This document shows, one piece after another, positions 9,215 through 17,743 of a DNA stretch of 64,000 nt. Position 1 is the stretch's first letter. Each line of letters starts with the position of its first letter. Below the pieces are notes generated by a model. It had not been told where the DNA came from, made no database searches, and saw only the letters and a program-made list of their open reading frames with translations. This stretch comes from Butyricimonas muris (GTDB lineage Bacteria > Bacteroidota > Bacteroidia > Bacteroidales > Marinifilaceae). The stretch is taken from contig NZ_JBKEIT010000008.1 of NCBI RefSeq assembly GCF_046365375.1, positions 62,001 to 126,000 of the forward strand. Direction: 5' to 3'. The position numbers and the translations under genes were made by a program.

Positions 9215-10384
9215 ATGATGATGCGTGATAATAAAATCGAATACCGGATAGCGAAATTGTTGGCTCGCCAGCGTGCCGGACAAATCACGGACGAGGAGAT
9301 GCGGGAGTTGGAAGTGTGGAAGGAGAACTCTCCCGAGAACGAGGAGTTGTTTCTTCGTTGGCAGAGAGGTGATTTCTTTTCGGAAGAATACACTAAATAC
9401 AAAAAAATAAATGGCATTCGGGCAAAGGATGCCATGCAGAAAAGAATCGACCGGGAACGCCGTGCCGGATTGCGTTTAAGGATATTGCGCTTTGGTGTGG
9501 CTGCCGCCGTAGTGTTATTGGTTGTTGGCAGTTTCTATTTGTTCAAAGGTGAACGGGAAGAGAAACGTGACGTTATGCCCTCTATCGCCTTGATTTCTGC
9601 CCAGCGCCCGACGCTGAAGTTGAATGACGGTTCGGTCGTGCTGTTGGATAGTGTTGCCGCTGGGTTTAAGGAAGAAGGGGTTACCGTGGCAAAAACGGGT
9701 GGTTCGACGTTGGCTTATCTGGCAGAAGATGCCATTAGTAAGCAGACATTGGCCTTCAACACGTTGAATGTACCAAAGGGGGCGGAGTTCGATTTGATAC
9801 TGGCTGACGGTACTCAAGTGTGGTTGAACGCGGAGTCGAAATTGAAATACCCGGTTGCTTTCGGGGGCAAGGAACGAGTGGTAGAGTTGGAGGGCGAGGG
9901 ATTCTTCAAGGTATCGAAAGATGCTGCACGCCCGTTTCGGGTGAAAACGAAGAGTCAAGTAGTGGAAGTGCTGGGAACGGAGTTTAACGTGGATGCTTAT
10001 CCCGACGGAGAATACGTTTACACGACGTTGGTGGAGGGAAAAGTAAAAGTAGATACCGATGGGAAGAGTCTGGAATTAACCCCCGGTATGCAGTCCGTGG
10101 TCGGGAAACAGAATGTATATACCCGGGAGGTGAACACGGGGGATATCGTGAGTTGGCGGAACGGGATGTTCGTGTTGGAGGATAAGACACTGGAAGAGAT
10201 TATGTCCAAGTTGACTCGTTGGTATGATTTCAGCGTCTTCTACCAGAATCAAGCCGCCAAGGATATTACTTTCAAGGGAAAGATTCCACGGTATGCTTCC
10301 TTCGAGTCTATTCTGGATATTCTGGAACGAACGGGTGAAGTGAAATTCAAGGTATCGGGACAAACGGTGACTGTATACCAGTGA
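9215..10384 (+). CDS. FecR-family anti-sigma factor with DUF4974 (locus A)
   Basis: I start it at the first of three ATG codons near 9215 (389 residues). A cytoplasmic N-terminal region binds sigma. One membrane segment follows (RILRFGVAAAVVLLVVGSFY, about residues 88-108). The periplasmic FecR domain has FNTLNVPKGAEFDLILADGT, then VWLNAESKLKYP and VLGTEFNVDAY. The C-terminal DUF4974 region (TLEEIMSKLTRWYDFSVFYQ to the end) is the part thought to contact the STN domain of the partner SusC. It follows the sigma gene by 91 bases and precedes susC by 92, the standard order for a surface-signalling cassette. Confidence 0.93.
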   Translation: MMMRDNKIEYRIAKLLARQRAGQITDEEMRELEVWKENSPENEELFLRWQRGDFFSEEYTKYKKINGIRAKDAMQKRIDRERRAGLRLRILRFGVAAAVVLLVVGSFYLFKGEREEKRDVMPSIALISAQRPTLKLNDGSVVLLDSVAAGFKEEGVTVAKTGGSTLAYLAEDAISKQTLAFNTLNVPKGAEFDLILADGTQVWLNAESKLKYPVAFGGKERVVELEGEGFFKVSKDAARPFRVKTKSQVVEVLGTEFNVDAYPDGEYVYTTLVEGKVKVDTDGKSLELTPGMQSVVGKQNVYTREVNTGDIVSWRNGMFVLEDKTLEEIMSKLTRWYDFSVFYQNQAAKDITFKGKIPRYASFESILDILERTGEVKFKVSGQTVTVYQ

Positions 10385-10396
10385 TATAAATAAAAA

Positions 10397-10447
10397 AGGG
10401 GAATTTGGTCGATTCCCCTATTACAAAACATCTGTTGGTCGCAGATG
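10397..10447 (+). promoter_or_regulatory. Twin hairpins with identical loops between fecR and susC (locus A)
   Basis: Hairpin 1 pairs AGGGGAAT (10397-10404) with ATTCCCCT (10412-10419) around loop TTGGTCG (10405-10411). Hairpin 2 pairs CATCTG (10429-10434) with CAGATG (10442-10447) around the same 7-base loop TTGGTCG (10435-10441). Stem sequences differ while the loop is identical. Hairpin 1 begins 12 bases after the fecR stop and hairpin 2 ends 29 bases before the susC start. No T-tract follows either stem, so these are not ordinary terminators. Equivalent pairs occur at 23904-23969 and 35416-35462. Confidence 0.75.
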
Positions 10448-10476
10448 CATGTTTAACTGTAATGCTTTACAAATGT

Positions 10477-13400
10477 ATGAAAAAAAAGAGTACAACGTGT
10501 AGTCTTCCGGAAGGAAGATTGCGAAAAATTCTGTTAGTTATGACATTGAAGTTTTTTGTTCTGCTATTGACGTTCGGGACAGCGAGTGCCATGGGGTATG
10601 CGCAGGAGCAGAAATTGAACGTGGTGTTTCATGATGAAATGCTGGAAAACGTGTTGGAATATCTCAAGGAGAACACGGATTACGAGTTCGTGTACCGGAA
10701 GGAGATTCTAGGGAATACAAAAGTGAAAAATGTAGAGTTGAAGGACGTAACCTTACGGGAAGTGCTGGATCAGGTGTTGCGGCAAAACGGTTTTGATTAC
10801 GAGATCGTAGATCAGGTGATAGTGATCCGTAAACTTCCGACGGTGCAACAAAAGAAGGAAATTAAGATTGCCGGGCAGGTGACCGACGAGCAAAAGAATC
10901 CCATGCCGGGAGTAACCGTCATGGTGAAGGGGTTGACGATAGGGACGGCGACAGACCGGAACGGAAAATACGTGTTGAGATTGCCGGAGGTGAAAGATCT
11001 GACATTGATATTCTCTTTCATCGGGATGGAATCTAAAGAGGTGAAATACACGGGGCAGGACACGATCAACGTGGTGTTGAGGGAAACCGTGAACGAGATG
11101 GACGAGGTAACCGTGGTCAGTACCGGTTACCAGAACGTGAACCGGAGAGATATGGTGGGTTCCTATACCACGGTGAAAGCGGAAGATATCATGATGCCTG
11201 CTTATGCCACTATCGACCAGATGTTGCAGGGACAGGTGCCGGGTATGATGGTATTGAGTTCCAGTACCCGTGCGGGTACTACTCCTAAAATTCAGATACG
11301 CGGTACTTCCACGTTATTGGGAAATCAAGATCCCATTTGGGTGGTGGACGGGATTATTCAGGATGACCCGATTTCCCTTAATGCCAGTTCCAATATGACT
11401 TTGGATATGAAGGAAATAATTGGGAATCAGGTGTCTTGGTTGAATCCGAATGATATTGAAACCATTACTGTGTTGAAAGATGCTTCTGCCACGGCTATTT
11501 ACGGTTCCCGGGCTTCCAATGGTGTGATTGTGATCACGACGAAGAAAGGAAAGACGGGACGTATGTCTATCAATTATGCCGGTAATTTTTCGATAGCCCC
11601 TCGCCCGAGATACAAGAATTTCAATTTGATGAATTCGCAGGAACGAGTGCAATTCAGCGAGGATGCTTTTGCCGCCGGATTGAGGTATAAATTTGACCCG
11701 ATAAAACAAATTAATACTTACGAGGGAGCCTTGAAGATGTTCCAGAGCGGGGAAATGACGTCGGATGAATTTATTAAAACACGTAATTACTTGGAAACGG
11801 TGAACACGGATTGGTTGGATTTGTTAACCCGGACTTCTTTCGGGCACAATCATAACGTGAGTGTTACAGGGGCGTCGGATAAGGTGAATTACGCTCTTTC
11901 CGTGGGCTATAATTCAAATGACGGACAGGAGAAAGGAAATAGTTCCGAGCGTCTGACTGCACGTGCAGCCGTGACCTTGAATATGAGTGACAATATTCGT
12001 GTGAACTTGACTTTGAATGGTACAACCGGAACAAACAAAGGGTTCAACGGGGTAGACCCCTTGAACTATGCTTTGACGACAAGCCGTTCCATCGCGGCAT
12101 TCGAGGAAGACGGAAGTTATTCCTATTACCGGAAAAGACTGGAATACAAGTACAATAAAGAAGTAGAATCTATCGGTTACAACGTGCTTAATGAATTGGA
12201 AAACACGGGTTCGGAAGTCAACACGGGTAGTTTGAAGTTGAGTTTTGATTTTCAATGGAAATTATTGAGTTGGTTGACCTATCAGTTTACCGGTGGGTAC
12301 TCGTACAACACGACGAACAGCCAGTCATGGGCGTTGGAGCGTTCTACGGCAATCGCCTCGACGTATCGGGGTTATGATTATGGTTCCGTGAGTGCCGAAC
12401 ACCCGTGGTTTAGTGCGGCTCTTCTGCCTTTCGGGGGAACGCTGTTCAGTTCTGCTGCCACGGTAACCTCGTATAACGTCCAGAATAAATTGATGTTCTC
12501 GAAATCGTTTAACGAGAATCACCGCTTGAATGCCATGGTGGCGATAGAAGCCCGTTCCACGAAAAACAAAAACGATCAAAACACACGTTACGGGTATGTG
12601 CCAGACCGGGGCAATTTGACGGTACGTCCTACTCTGCCGGAAGATTTTGTTCCCGTGGGGGGAGGTGCCTCTTTGACGGGTTACGGGATATTGGAAGATT
12701 TATACAACGGTAGAAGTACCTTGAGCGAAAAGACGGATAATTTCTTCTCTGTTTTCGCGACCTTGGCTTATTCGTTGAAAAACAGGTATGTTTTTAATTT
12801 CAACGTGCGTAATGACGCCTCCAATCGTTTTGGGCAGAATACGAATAAACGATTCGACCCGACTTGTTCTTTTGGCTTATCATGGAGGATGACTGAGGAG
12901 GAATTTATGCGGAACCAACGGGTATTGACAAACGTGAATTTGAAAGCGACTTGGGGGATTCAGGGAAATGCTTTGACGAATCTCAGTCCGGATTTAATAT
13001 TGAACCAGAATGGGGTATTGGGGATATTCAACGAGTATTATTCGTCCATCAAGTCTATTCCTAACCCGAACCTTTCTTGGGAACGCACACATTCGTGGAA
13101 TTTCGGGTTGGACTTGCAGTTCTTTAATAAAGTGAATGCCAATATCGATTACTACATCCGGCGTTCCAACGCGATTATCTCCAAGGACATTCCTTTCGAG
13201 AACGGTAGAGATGCCATGTCTGTCAATGGTGGGATAATCTATAACGAAGGTATCGAGTTTACGGTTTCTTTCGTTCCGGTGAACACGAAGAATTTCGGTA
13301 TTAACATGAGCGTGAACTCTTCCAAGAACTGGAACTCCGGGGGGAAAGTCGACAAAGAAGTTGCCGATTTGGCTCAATTCTTGAACGGAACTACTGAAAG

Positions 13401-14085
13401 AATTTTGAAAAAGGGCTATCCGTTAGGAAGTATGTGGTCGTTTGACTTTGCCGGGTTGAATCCTGAAAACGGTCGTGCGATGTTCAATCGCATTATGTCG
13501 AAAGAGGAGTACAACGGGGACATGACCAGTTTCTTGAAATACTCCGGTCAGAAAGACCCTTATTTCACGGGAGGGGTAAATTTGAATATTCGTTATCGTT
13601 CTTTCACGTTGGCAACTTCATTTTCGCTGTTGTTAGGGGGTGTTGCCCGTTTGAGTTCTCCCTATCGTGATTTGGATTCGGGGATTTATATGCCGGACGC
13701 GGAAAATAATCTTAACCGGGACTTGCTGAAACGCTGGAAACAACCGGGTGACGAGGCGCACACGAGTATCCCGGGATTCGTAATCGGAGGTAAGAATTAC
13801 ACGATGGAAATACCGGTAAATTCCAGTTATAATTTGTTTACCGCTTATGCTAATTCGGACGCATTGACGGTACCGCGGTCATTCTTGCGTTGCCGGGGAT
13901 TAAACTTGAGTTGGAGATTGAACAACGAGATGGCACAACGGATCGGGTTAAATAGTTTGACGGTGACGGCTTCCGTGAATAACTTGTTTGTCATTGCTTC
14001 CAAGCGCTACAACGGTTTTGACCCGGAGATGCCCAATCGAGTGATGCCCAAGACCTATTCGGTAGGAATTAATGTTGGTTTTTAA
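10477..14085 (+). CDS. SusC/RagA transporter with N-terminal STN signalling domain (locus A)
   Basis: 1202 residues from the ATG at 10477, which fits the signal peptide and lies downstream of the twin hairpins. Order: signal peptide ending near GYAQ; STN domain (LNVVFHDEMLENVLEYLKEN to VDQVIVIRKL), which binds FecR in the periplasm; carboxypeptidase-regulatory-like domain (GQVTDEQKNPMPGVTVMVKG); TonB box region (EMDEVTVVSTGYQ); plug with IQIRGTSTLLGNQDPIWVVDG and ITVLKDASATAIYGSRASNG; and the barrel ending VGINVGF. Between DGIIQDDP and the DIETITVLKD block it carries about 25 extra residues relative to ordinary SusC plugs. The locus B protein shares this insert. It imports an unknown ligand with the SusD encoded 12 bases downstream. 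Confidence 0.95.
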   Translation: MKKKSTTCSLPEGRLRKILLVMTLKFFVLLLTFGTASAMGYAQEQKLNVVFHDEMLENVLEYLKENTDYEFVYRKEILGNTKVKNVELKDVTLREVLDQVLRQNGFDYEIVDQVIVIRKLPTVQQKKEIKIAGQVTDEQKNPMPGVTVMVKGLTIGTATDRNGKYVLRLPEVKDLTLIFSFIGMESKEVKYTGQDTINVVLRETVNEMDEVTVVSTGYQNVNRRDMVGSYTTVKAEDIMMPAYATIDQMLQGQVPGMMVLSSSTRAGTTPKIQIRGTSTLLGNQDPIWVVDGIIQDDPISLNASSNMTLDMKEIIGNQVSWLNPNDIETITVLKDASATAIYGSRASNGVIVITTKKGKTGRMSINYAGNFSIAPRPRYKNFNLMNSQERVQFSEDAFAAGLRYKFDPIKQINTYEGALKMFQSGEMTSDEFIKTRNYLETVNTDWLDLLTRTSFGHNHNVSVTGASDKVNYALSVGYNSNDGQEKGNSSERLTARAAVTLNMSDNIRVNLTLNGTTGTNKGFNGVDPLNYALTTSRSIAAFEEDGSYSYYRKRLEYKYNKEVESIGYNVLNELENTGSEVNTGSLKLSFDFQWKLLSWLTYQFTGGYSYNTTNSQSWALERSTAIASTYRGYDYGSVSAEHPWFSAALLPFGGTLFSSAATVTSYNVQNKLMFSKSFNENHRLNAMVAIEARSTKNKNDQNTRYGYVPDRGNLTVRPTLPEDFVPVGGGASLTGYGILEDLYNGRSTLSEKTDNFFSVFATLAYSLKNRYVFNFNVRNDASNRFGQNTNKRFDPTCSFGLSWRMTEEEFMRNQRVLTNVNLKATWGIQGNALTNLSPDLILNQNGVLGIFNEYYSSIKSIPNPNLSWERTHSWNFGLDLQFFNKVNANIDYYIRRSNAIISKDIPFENGRDAMSVNGGIIYNEGIEFTVSFVPVNTKNFGINMSVNSSKNWNSGGKVDKEVADLAQFLNGTTERILKKGYPLGSMWSFDFAGLNPENGRAMFNRIMSKEEYNGDMTSFLKYSGQKDPYFTGGVNLNIRYRSFTLATSFSLLLGGVARLSSPYRDLDSGIYMPDAENNLNRDLLKRWKQPGDEAHTSIPGFVIGGKNYTMEIPVNSSYNLFTAYANSDALTVPRSFLRCRGLNLSWRLNNEMAQRIGLNSLTVTASVNNLFVIASKRYNGFDPEMPNRVMPKTYSVGINVGF

Positions 14086-14097
14086 ATGATTTGATAT

Positions 14098-15639
14098 ATG
14101 AAAAAGATATTATTCAATATAATTTTGCTCACGAGTTTATGTGCTTGTTCGAGCTTTTTGGAACCGGATTCTCCCAGTGAATACGTGCCCAAAAACGTCA
14201 ATGCTTTGAACGAGATGCTGTTGGGAGATGCTTATCCGTTAGCAACTTCCGAGGGGTTGTTCAATCTTCACCATGCTTTTGACGATGATATCGAGATGAG
14301 TGAAGACTGTATTTTGCAGACCTCTACTCAGGGGATTGTCGGTTTGCAATACATCTATTCATGGAATCCTCATATGTTTGAGTTATACCCTTCGCAAACT
14401 TCCGTTTCGGAATGGAACAAGTATTACCAGTATATTTTGGGAGCGAATGCCGCTTTGGATTATCTGGACGACGTGAAGGGCTCGGCAGAGGAGAAGGCTT
14501 ACGTGGCCGCACAGGCTTATGCTTTGCGTGCGTTCTATTATTTCAATCTGGTAAACCTTTTCGGGGAACCGTACAATCACGATAAGAATGCCGACGGGGT
14601 GCCTTTGAAATTAACGAGTAATTTGTTAAGTAGTTTCGAGAGAAGGGAAACGGTTGCCAAGGTGTACGAGCAGATCGTGAAGGATTTGAATGCCGCGGAA
14701 GAGAATTTCCTGCTCTTGCCGATGGATCAACAGAATGCGGCGGGTTACCGTATAAATTTACCGGCTGTGCAATTACTCCATGCCCGCGTATGCCTGCACA
14801 TGGAGGATATGGAAGGGGCTGCCCGATACGCGAAGAAAGTGATCGGGGATTGGGGGTTCGAGTTGTATGACTTGAAATCGTTCGTGAAGAAAACAACCAT
14901 CACGGCAGGGGAAGATGCTTCTTATCCCAATTACGTGTCGTTGGATAACCCGGAAACCATTTGGGTGTACGGGAATTCGGGGGATTTTACCGGGATCATC
15001 GGGGGTTCGGAAAGAATGGAAGATGGAACCACCTATGGCTATTACGTGAATGTTTCCCGTGATCTGATTGCTTGTTATAAAGATGAGGAAGATTTGCGGA
15101 AGACACTCTATCTCGTGGAAGAGTTACGCGGACCGATGAGTGCGAAACCGGAGCAACTGAAGCCGGTTGCCGGGCACTATCTCCCGTGGAGCAAGTGCGG
15201 GATGCAATATAATAATAAAGTAAAAGCTAAAACGGAATTCGGTATGTCACTTCGTTTGTCGGAGGCTTATTTGATACTCGCGGAAGCCATCTATGACACG
15301 GACGAATCTTTGGCTTTGAAAATGATAAATGATTTACGTGAGAAGCGATACGCGGCGGATACGGATTACGAGGTAAATTATTCCGGCGAGGAGCTGTTGG
15401 ATTTTATCCGGGAAGAACGTCGTCGGGAACTCTGTTTCGAGGGACAGCGCTGGTTTGATTTGCGTCGTTACGGGATGCCTCGTTTCGAGCGTCGCTGGGT
15501 TGAGTTGGGGGTAAACTTAGGCAAGTACGTGATGGAGGAGGGTGATGCCGCCTACACCTTGCCGATTCCTGTAAACGTGATAGAGCGTAACTCCGCCCTG
15601 ACTCAGAATAAATTAACAACCGAGAAAACATTACAATAA
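14098..15639 (+). CDS. SusD/RagB-family lipoprotein (locus A)
   Basis: 513 residues; lipobox LCAC (Cys18) followed by SSFLEPDSPSEYVPKNVNAL. SusD helices are clear (YVAAQAYALRAFYYFNLVNL; FGEPYNHDKNADGVPLKL), and so is the C-terminal signature (RLSEAYLILAEAIYDTDESL, then EERRRELCFEGQRWFDLRRYG). It forms the lid of the upstream SusC. It is a clear paralogue of the locus B SusD at 27646: both start FLEP..., share the DEMLLG block and have YTLPIP near the end. Confidence 0.94.
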   Translation: MKKILFNIILLTSLCACSSFLEPDSPSEYVPKNVNALNEMLLGDAYPLATSEGLFNLHHAFDDDIEMSEDCILQTSTQGIVGLQYIYSWNPHMFELYPSQTSVSEWNKYYQYILGANAALDYLDDVKGSAEEKAYVAAQAYALRAFYYFNLVNLFGEPYNHDKNADGVPLKLTSNLLSSFERRETVAKVYEQIVKDLNAAEENFLLLPMDQQNAAGYRINLPAVQLLHARVCLHMEDMEGAARYAKKVIGDWGFELYDLKSFVKKTTITAGEDASYPNYVSLDNPETIWVYGNSGDFTGIIGGSERMEDGTTYGYYVNVSRDLIACYKDEEDLRKTLYLVEELRGPMSAKPEQLKPVAGHYLPWSKCGMQYNNKVKAKTEFGMSLRLSEAYLILAEAIYDTDESLALKMINDLREKRYAADTDYEVNYSGEELLDFIREERRRELCFEGQRWFDLRRYGMPRFERRWVELGVNLGKYVMEEGDAAYTLPIPVNVIERNSALTQNKLTTEKTLQ

Positions 15640-15650
15640 AACGAGGAACC

Positions 15651-16619
15651 ATGAAATACAAGTATGCCTTTAGTTTGATATTCTTGTTGGCAACGTTTGT
15701 TGCTTGTAACGATGAGGATAAATTGTATCCCCGTTCTGAGGATGCTTCCAGTATCAGTCGTTTTGAATTTCCTCAAGGGGATAACGCTTGGGATCAAGAT
15801 TTGTTGGAAATCGCGAATACCTTTGGAACGATTCCCATTTACACGGCTTTCGATACCTTGGATTTGAATCAAGCTTGGTCCGGGACGTTCACGATAAAAT
15901 ATTATGGGGAACCCTTGAGTGACGAGTATGCGATATTTTATACCGATTTTTTCAAGAATCATGTATTTGGTTTCTTGAAACCGGAATTGTGTAGGGGGGT
16001 GTTACCCAATTATATCTATATGGTTGATGATTTCCGTCAGGTGTTTGCCGGAGCTATCGGGTATGCGCCTAAGCCCTGTCTTTGGGATGGTTTGGATTAT
16101 TGGGCGTTTTCTTTCCGGGCGAAAGAGGAGAATTTGGTTTATTATGATTACGGGAGCATAATCGTTAGACCGTATAAGCCTTACGATTTGCCGAAAACCC
16201 CGTGGGAGTATAAGATACGGCGTACCGTTATTCTGCAAAACATTTTGACCAAGATGGTGGATAAAGGTACGATCGCGATTCCGGCAGATTTTCAAACGGG
16301 AGGAGCTTTCGATTATTCGATAAAATTCAGCACTTCGGTGAATGCCGAGAATTATTATATGAAACTCGGTTATCCCGGGAGTATGCTCGTGACGGCTTAC
16401 GATTTCACACCTCTCCAGACAACGCTGACCATGGATGCCAAAACCAATTTCTCTAATTATTTGAAATTGGGTATGCGCTATACTCGCGACTCGGTATTGA
16501 TCAAGTACCCGGAAGACAAGTACCCGTTGATCATCCGGTACTATGATTTCACGGTGAAATACATGAAAGATAAATACGATTGGGATATTACTCGAATGGC
16601 AGCATTGAAAGAAGATTAA
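15651..16619 (+). CDS. SusD-associated lipoprotein, Mx1 metallopeptidase-like without HExxH (locus A)
   Basis: 322 residues; lipobox FVAC (Cys19), mature start NDEDKLYPRSE. FEFPQGDNAWDQDLLEIAN and the closing YYDFTVKYMKDKYDWDITRM recall, from memory, the SusD-linked zinc-metallohydrolase lipoproteins of the Mx1 (PF15890/TIGR04549) type. The place where those carry HHEFGHILHQ corresponds here to RTVILQNILTKM, so I see neither zinc ligands nor the catalytic Glu. It lies 11 bases after susD and 1 base before the thioredoxin gene, so it belongs to the operon. The gene at 29161 is its paralogue in locus B. Lipoprotein and paralogy are firm; the peptidase relationship and loss of activity are inference. 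Confidence 0.7.
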   Translation: MKYKYAFSLIFLLATFVACNDEDKLYPRSEDASSISRFEFPQGDNAWDQDLLEIANTFGTIPIYTAFDTLDLNQAWSGTFTIKYYGEPLSDEYAIFYTDFFKNHVFGFLKPELCRGVLPNYIYMVDDFRQVFAGAIGYAPKPCLWDGLDYWAFSFRAKEENLVYYDYGSIIVRPYKPYDLPKTPWEYKIRRTVILQNILTKMVDKGTIAIPADFQTGGAFDYSIKFSTSVNAENYYMKLGYPGSMLVTAYDFTPLQTTLTMDAKTNFSNYLKLGMRYTRDSVLIKYPEDKYPLIIRYYDFTVKYMKDKYDWDITRMAALKED

Positions 16620-16620
16620 T

Positions 16621-17643
16621 ATGATGAAATTATTCGTATCTACTTTATTTATGTTATTGACGTTTAGCGTTTCCGCGCAGTTTTCCCTGAAGGGGAAGCT
16701 GCGGACGCTGCGTCCGTTGACAATCAAGGTTACCGATTTGTCGGGGAATACGATTGTCGAGTGTTCGGTGAAGAGTGGAGAGGAATTCAAAACCAAACCG
16801 GTACGTATCAAGAAGGATTTGTATAATGTCCATTTCGGAAATTACTCGGAAATGATGATCCTCACGGATAGTCCTGTAATATTGAAAGGATTTTTGAATG
16901 AAGACCGACCGGAAGAGAGTTCCATAGAATTCGACGGGATTGATCTGTATATGCAATATATGGATATCATGGCTAAATTCAGGGCTTCGGGTTCTAGGCG
17001 GGAGGAGATCCGGAATCCCGTGAAAAACGATTCGGCACTGGATCCCGTGGTACGAGTTTCGTTGATGTATTTGAACAAGATGTTCTTTGATCTGGATTAC
17101 GAGTCTTACAAGCAGATATTGGATATGATTCCCGAGAACGAGAGGGAATCGCGGGTAGTGAAATACCTCGTGGATGAGGTGGCACGTCGCCGGAAATTCG
17201 CTTTGGGGCAGCAGGCTTACAATTTTACTTTCGTGGGTTTGGACGGGAATGACGTGAGCTTAAGTGATTTCAGGGGGAAATTGGTACTGTTGGATTTCTC
17301 TGCCTCTTGGTGCGGGGGATGTCGCACGGAAGCGAGAAAGTTGGTTAAAGAGTACGAATCTATGAAAGGGGATGATCTTGTCGTTATCACGATATCCATG
17401 GACAACCGGGAAAAAGATTGGCGTAGGATGGTTGAGGAGGATAAATTACCTTGGGTGACCTTGTGGAACCGGGAAGGATTCACGAAAGGGAACAAGCAAA
17501 ATGTAATTCAGGATGCCTATGGTTTTTATCAGATTCCTTTTATCGTTCTAATCGATAAAGAGGGTAAGATCATAGCCCGTGACTTGCGGGGCGACGAGGT
17601 GAAAAAGGCAATAGAAAAAGCGAGAAAGATGTATCAATTTTAG
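16621..17643 (+). CDS. Secreted TlpA/ResA-like thioredoxin (CGGC active site, locus A)
   Basis: 340 residues with a signal peptide ending near SVSAQ (residue 20). The N-terminal 200 residues are a poorly conserved beta domain of the DUF4369 kind plus helices. The thioredoxin fold follows from about residue 198 (NFTFVGLDGNDVSLSDFRGK), with active site SASWCGGC at 228-234 and the cis-proline loop QIPFIVLIDKEG. CGGC is an unusual dipeptide for TlpA proteins (usually CxPC) and should shift the redox potential. It starts one base after the upstream stop. The likely role is reducing or isomerising disulfides of secreted partner proteins or of the imported ligand in the periplasm or outer membrane; the specific substrate is unknown. 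Confidence 0.88.
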   Translation: MMKLFVSTLFMLLTFSVSAQFSLKGKLRTLRPLTIKVTDLSGNTIVECSVKSGEEFKTKPVRIKKDLYNVHFGNYSEMMILTDSPVILKGFLNEDRPEESSIEFDGIDLYMQYMDIMAKFRASGSRREEIRNPVKNDSALDPVVRVSLMYLNKMFFDLDYESYKQILDMIPENERESRVVKYLVDEVARRRKFALGQQAYNFTFVGLDGNDVSLSDFRGKLVLLDFSASWCGGCRTEARKLVKEYESMKGDDLVVITISMDNREKDWRRMVEEDKLPWVTLWNREGFTKGNKQNVIQDAYGFYQIPFIVLIDKEGKIIARDLRGDEVKKAIEKARKMYQF

Positions 17644-17675
17644 ATTTTAAATTTTAGGTTGAAGGATTAGGGAAT

Positions 17676-17708
17676 TTCCAATTCTGCATTTTCAATTTTC
17701 AATTGGAA
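17676..17708 (+). other. Inverted repeat within locus A operon
   Basis: TTCCAATT (17676-17683) pairs with AATTGGAA (17701-17708); between them lies a TTTTCAATTTTCAATT run. It sits in the 100-base gap between the thioredoxin gene and the subtilase-like gene, the largest gap in the operon. It could attenuate transcription or be a remnant intergenic repeat. Confidence 0.4.
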
Positions 17709-17743
17709 CAGGGTTCGTTTTGTATAAAAAATAAAAAACTGTA

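Noticed and set aside
10397..10447. Twin hairpins as rho-independent terminators
   Set aside because: No T-run follows either stem, and the downstream susC must be expressed; the same holds at 23904 and 35416.
16002..16811. 269-codon open frame on the minus strand across the Mx1-like and thioredoxin genes
   Set aside because: It lies opposite two well-supported secreted proteins, has no recognisable domain and low-complexity Ile/Arg content typical of antisense shadows.
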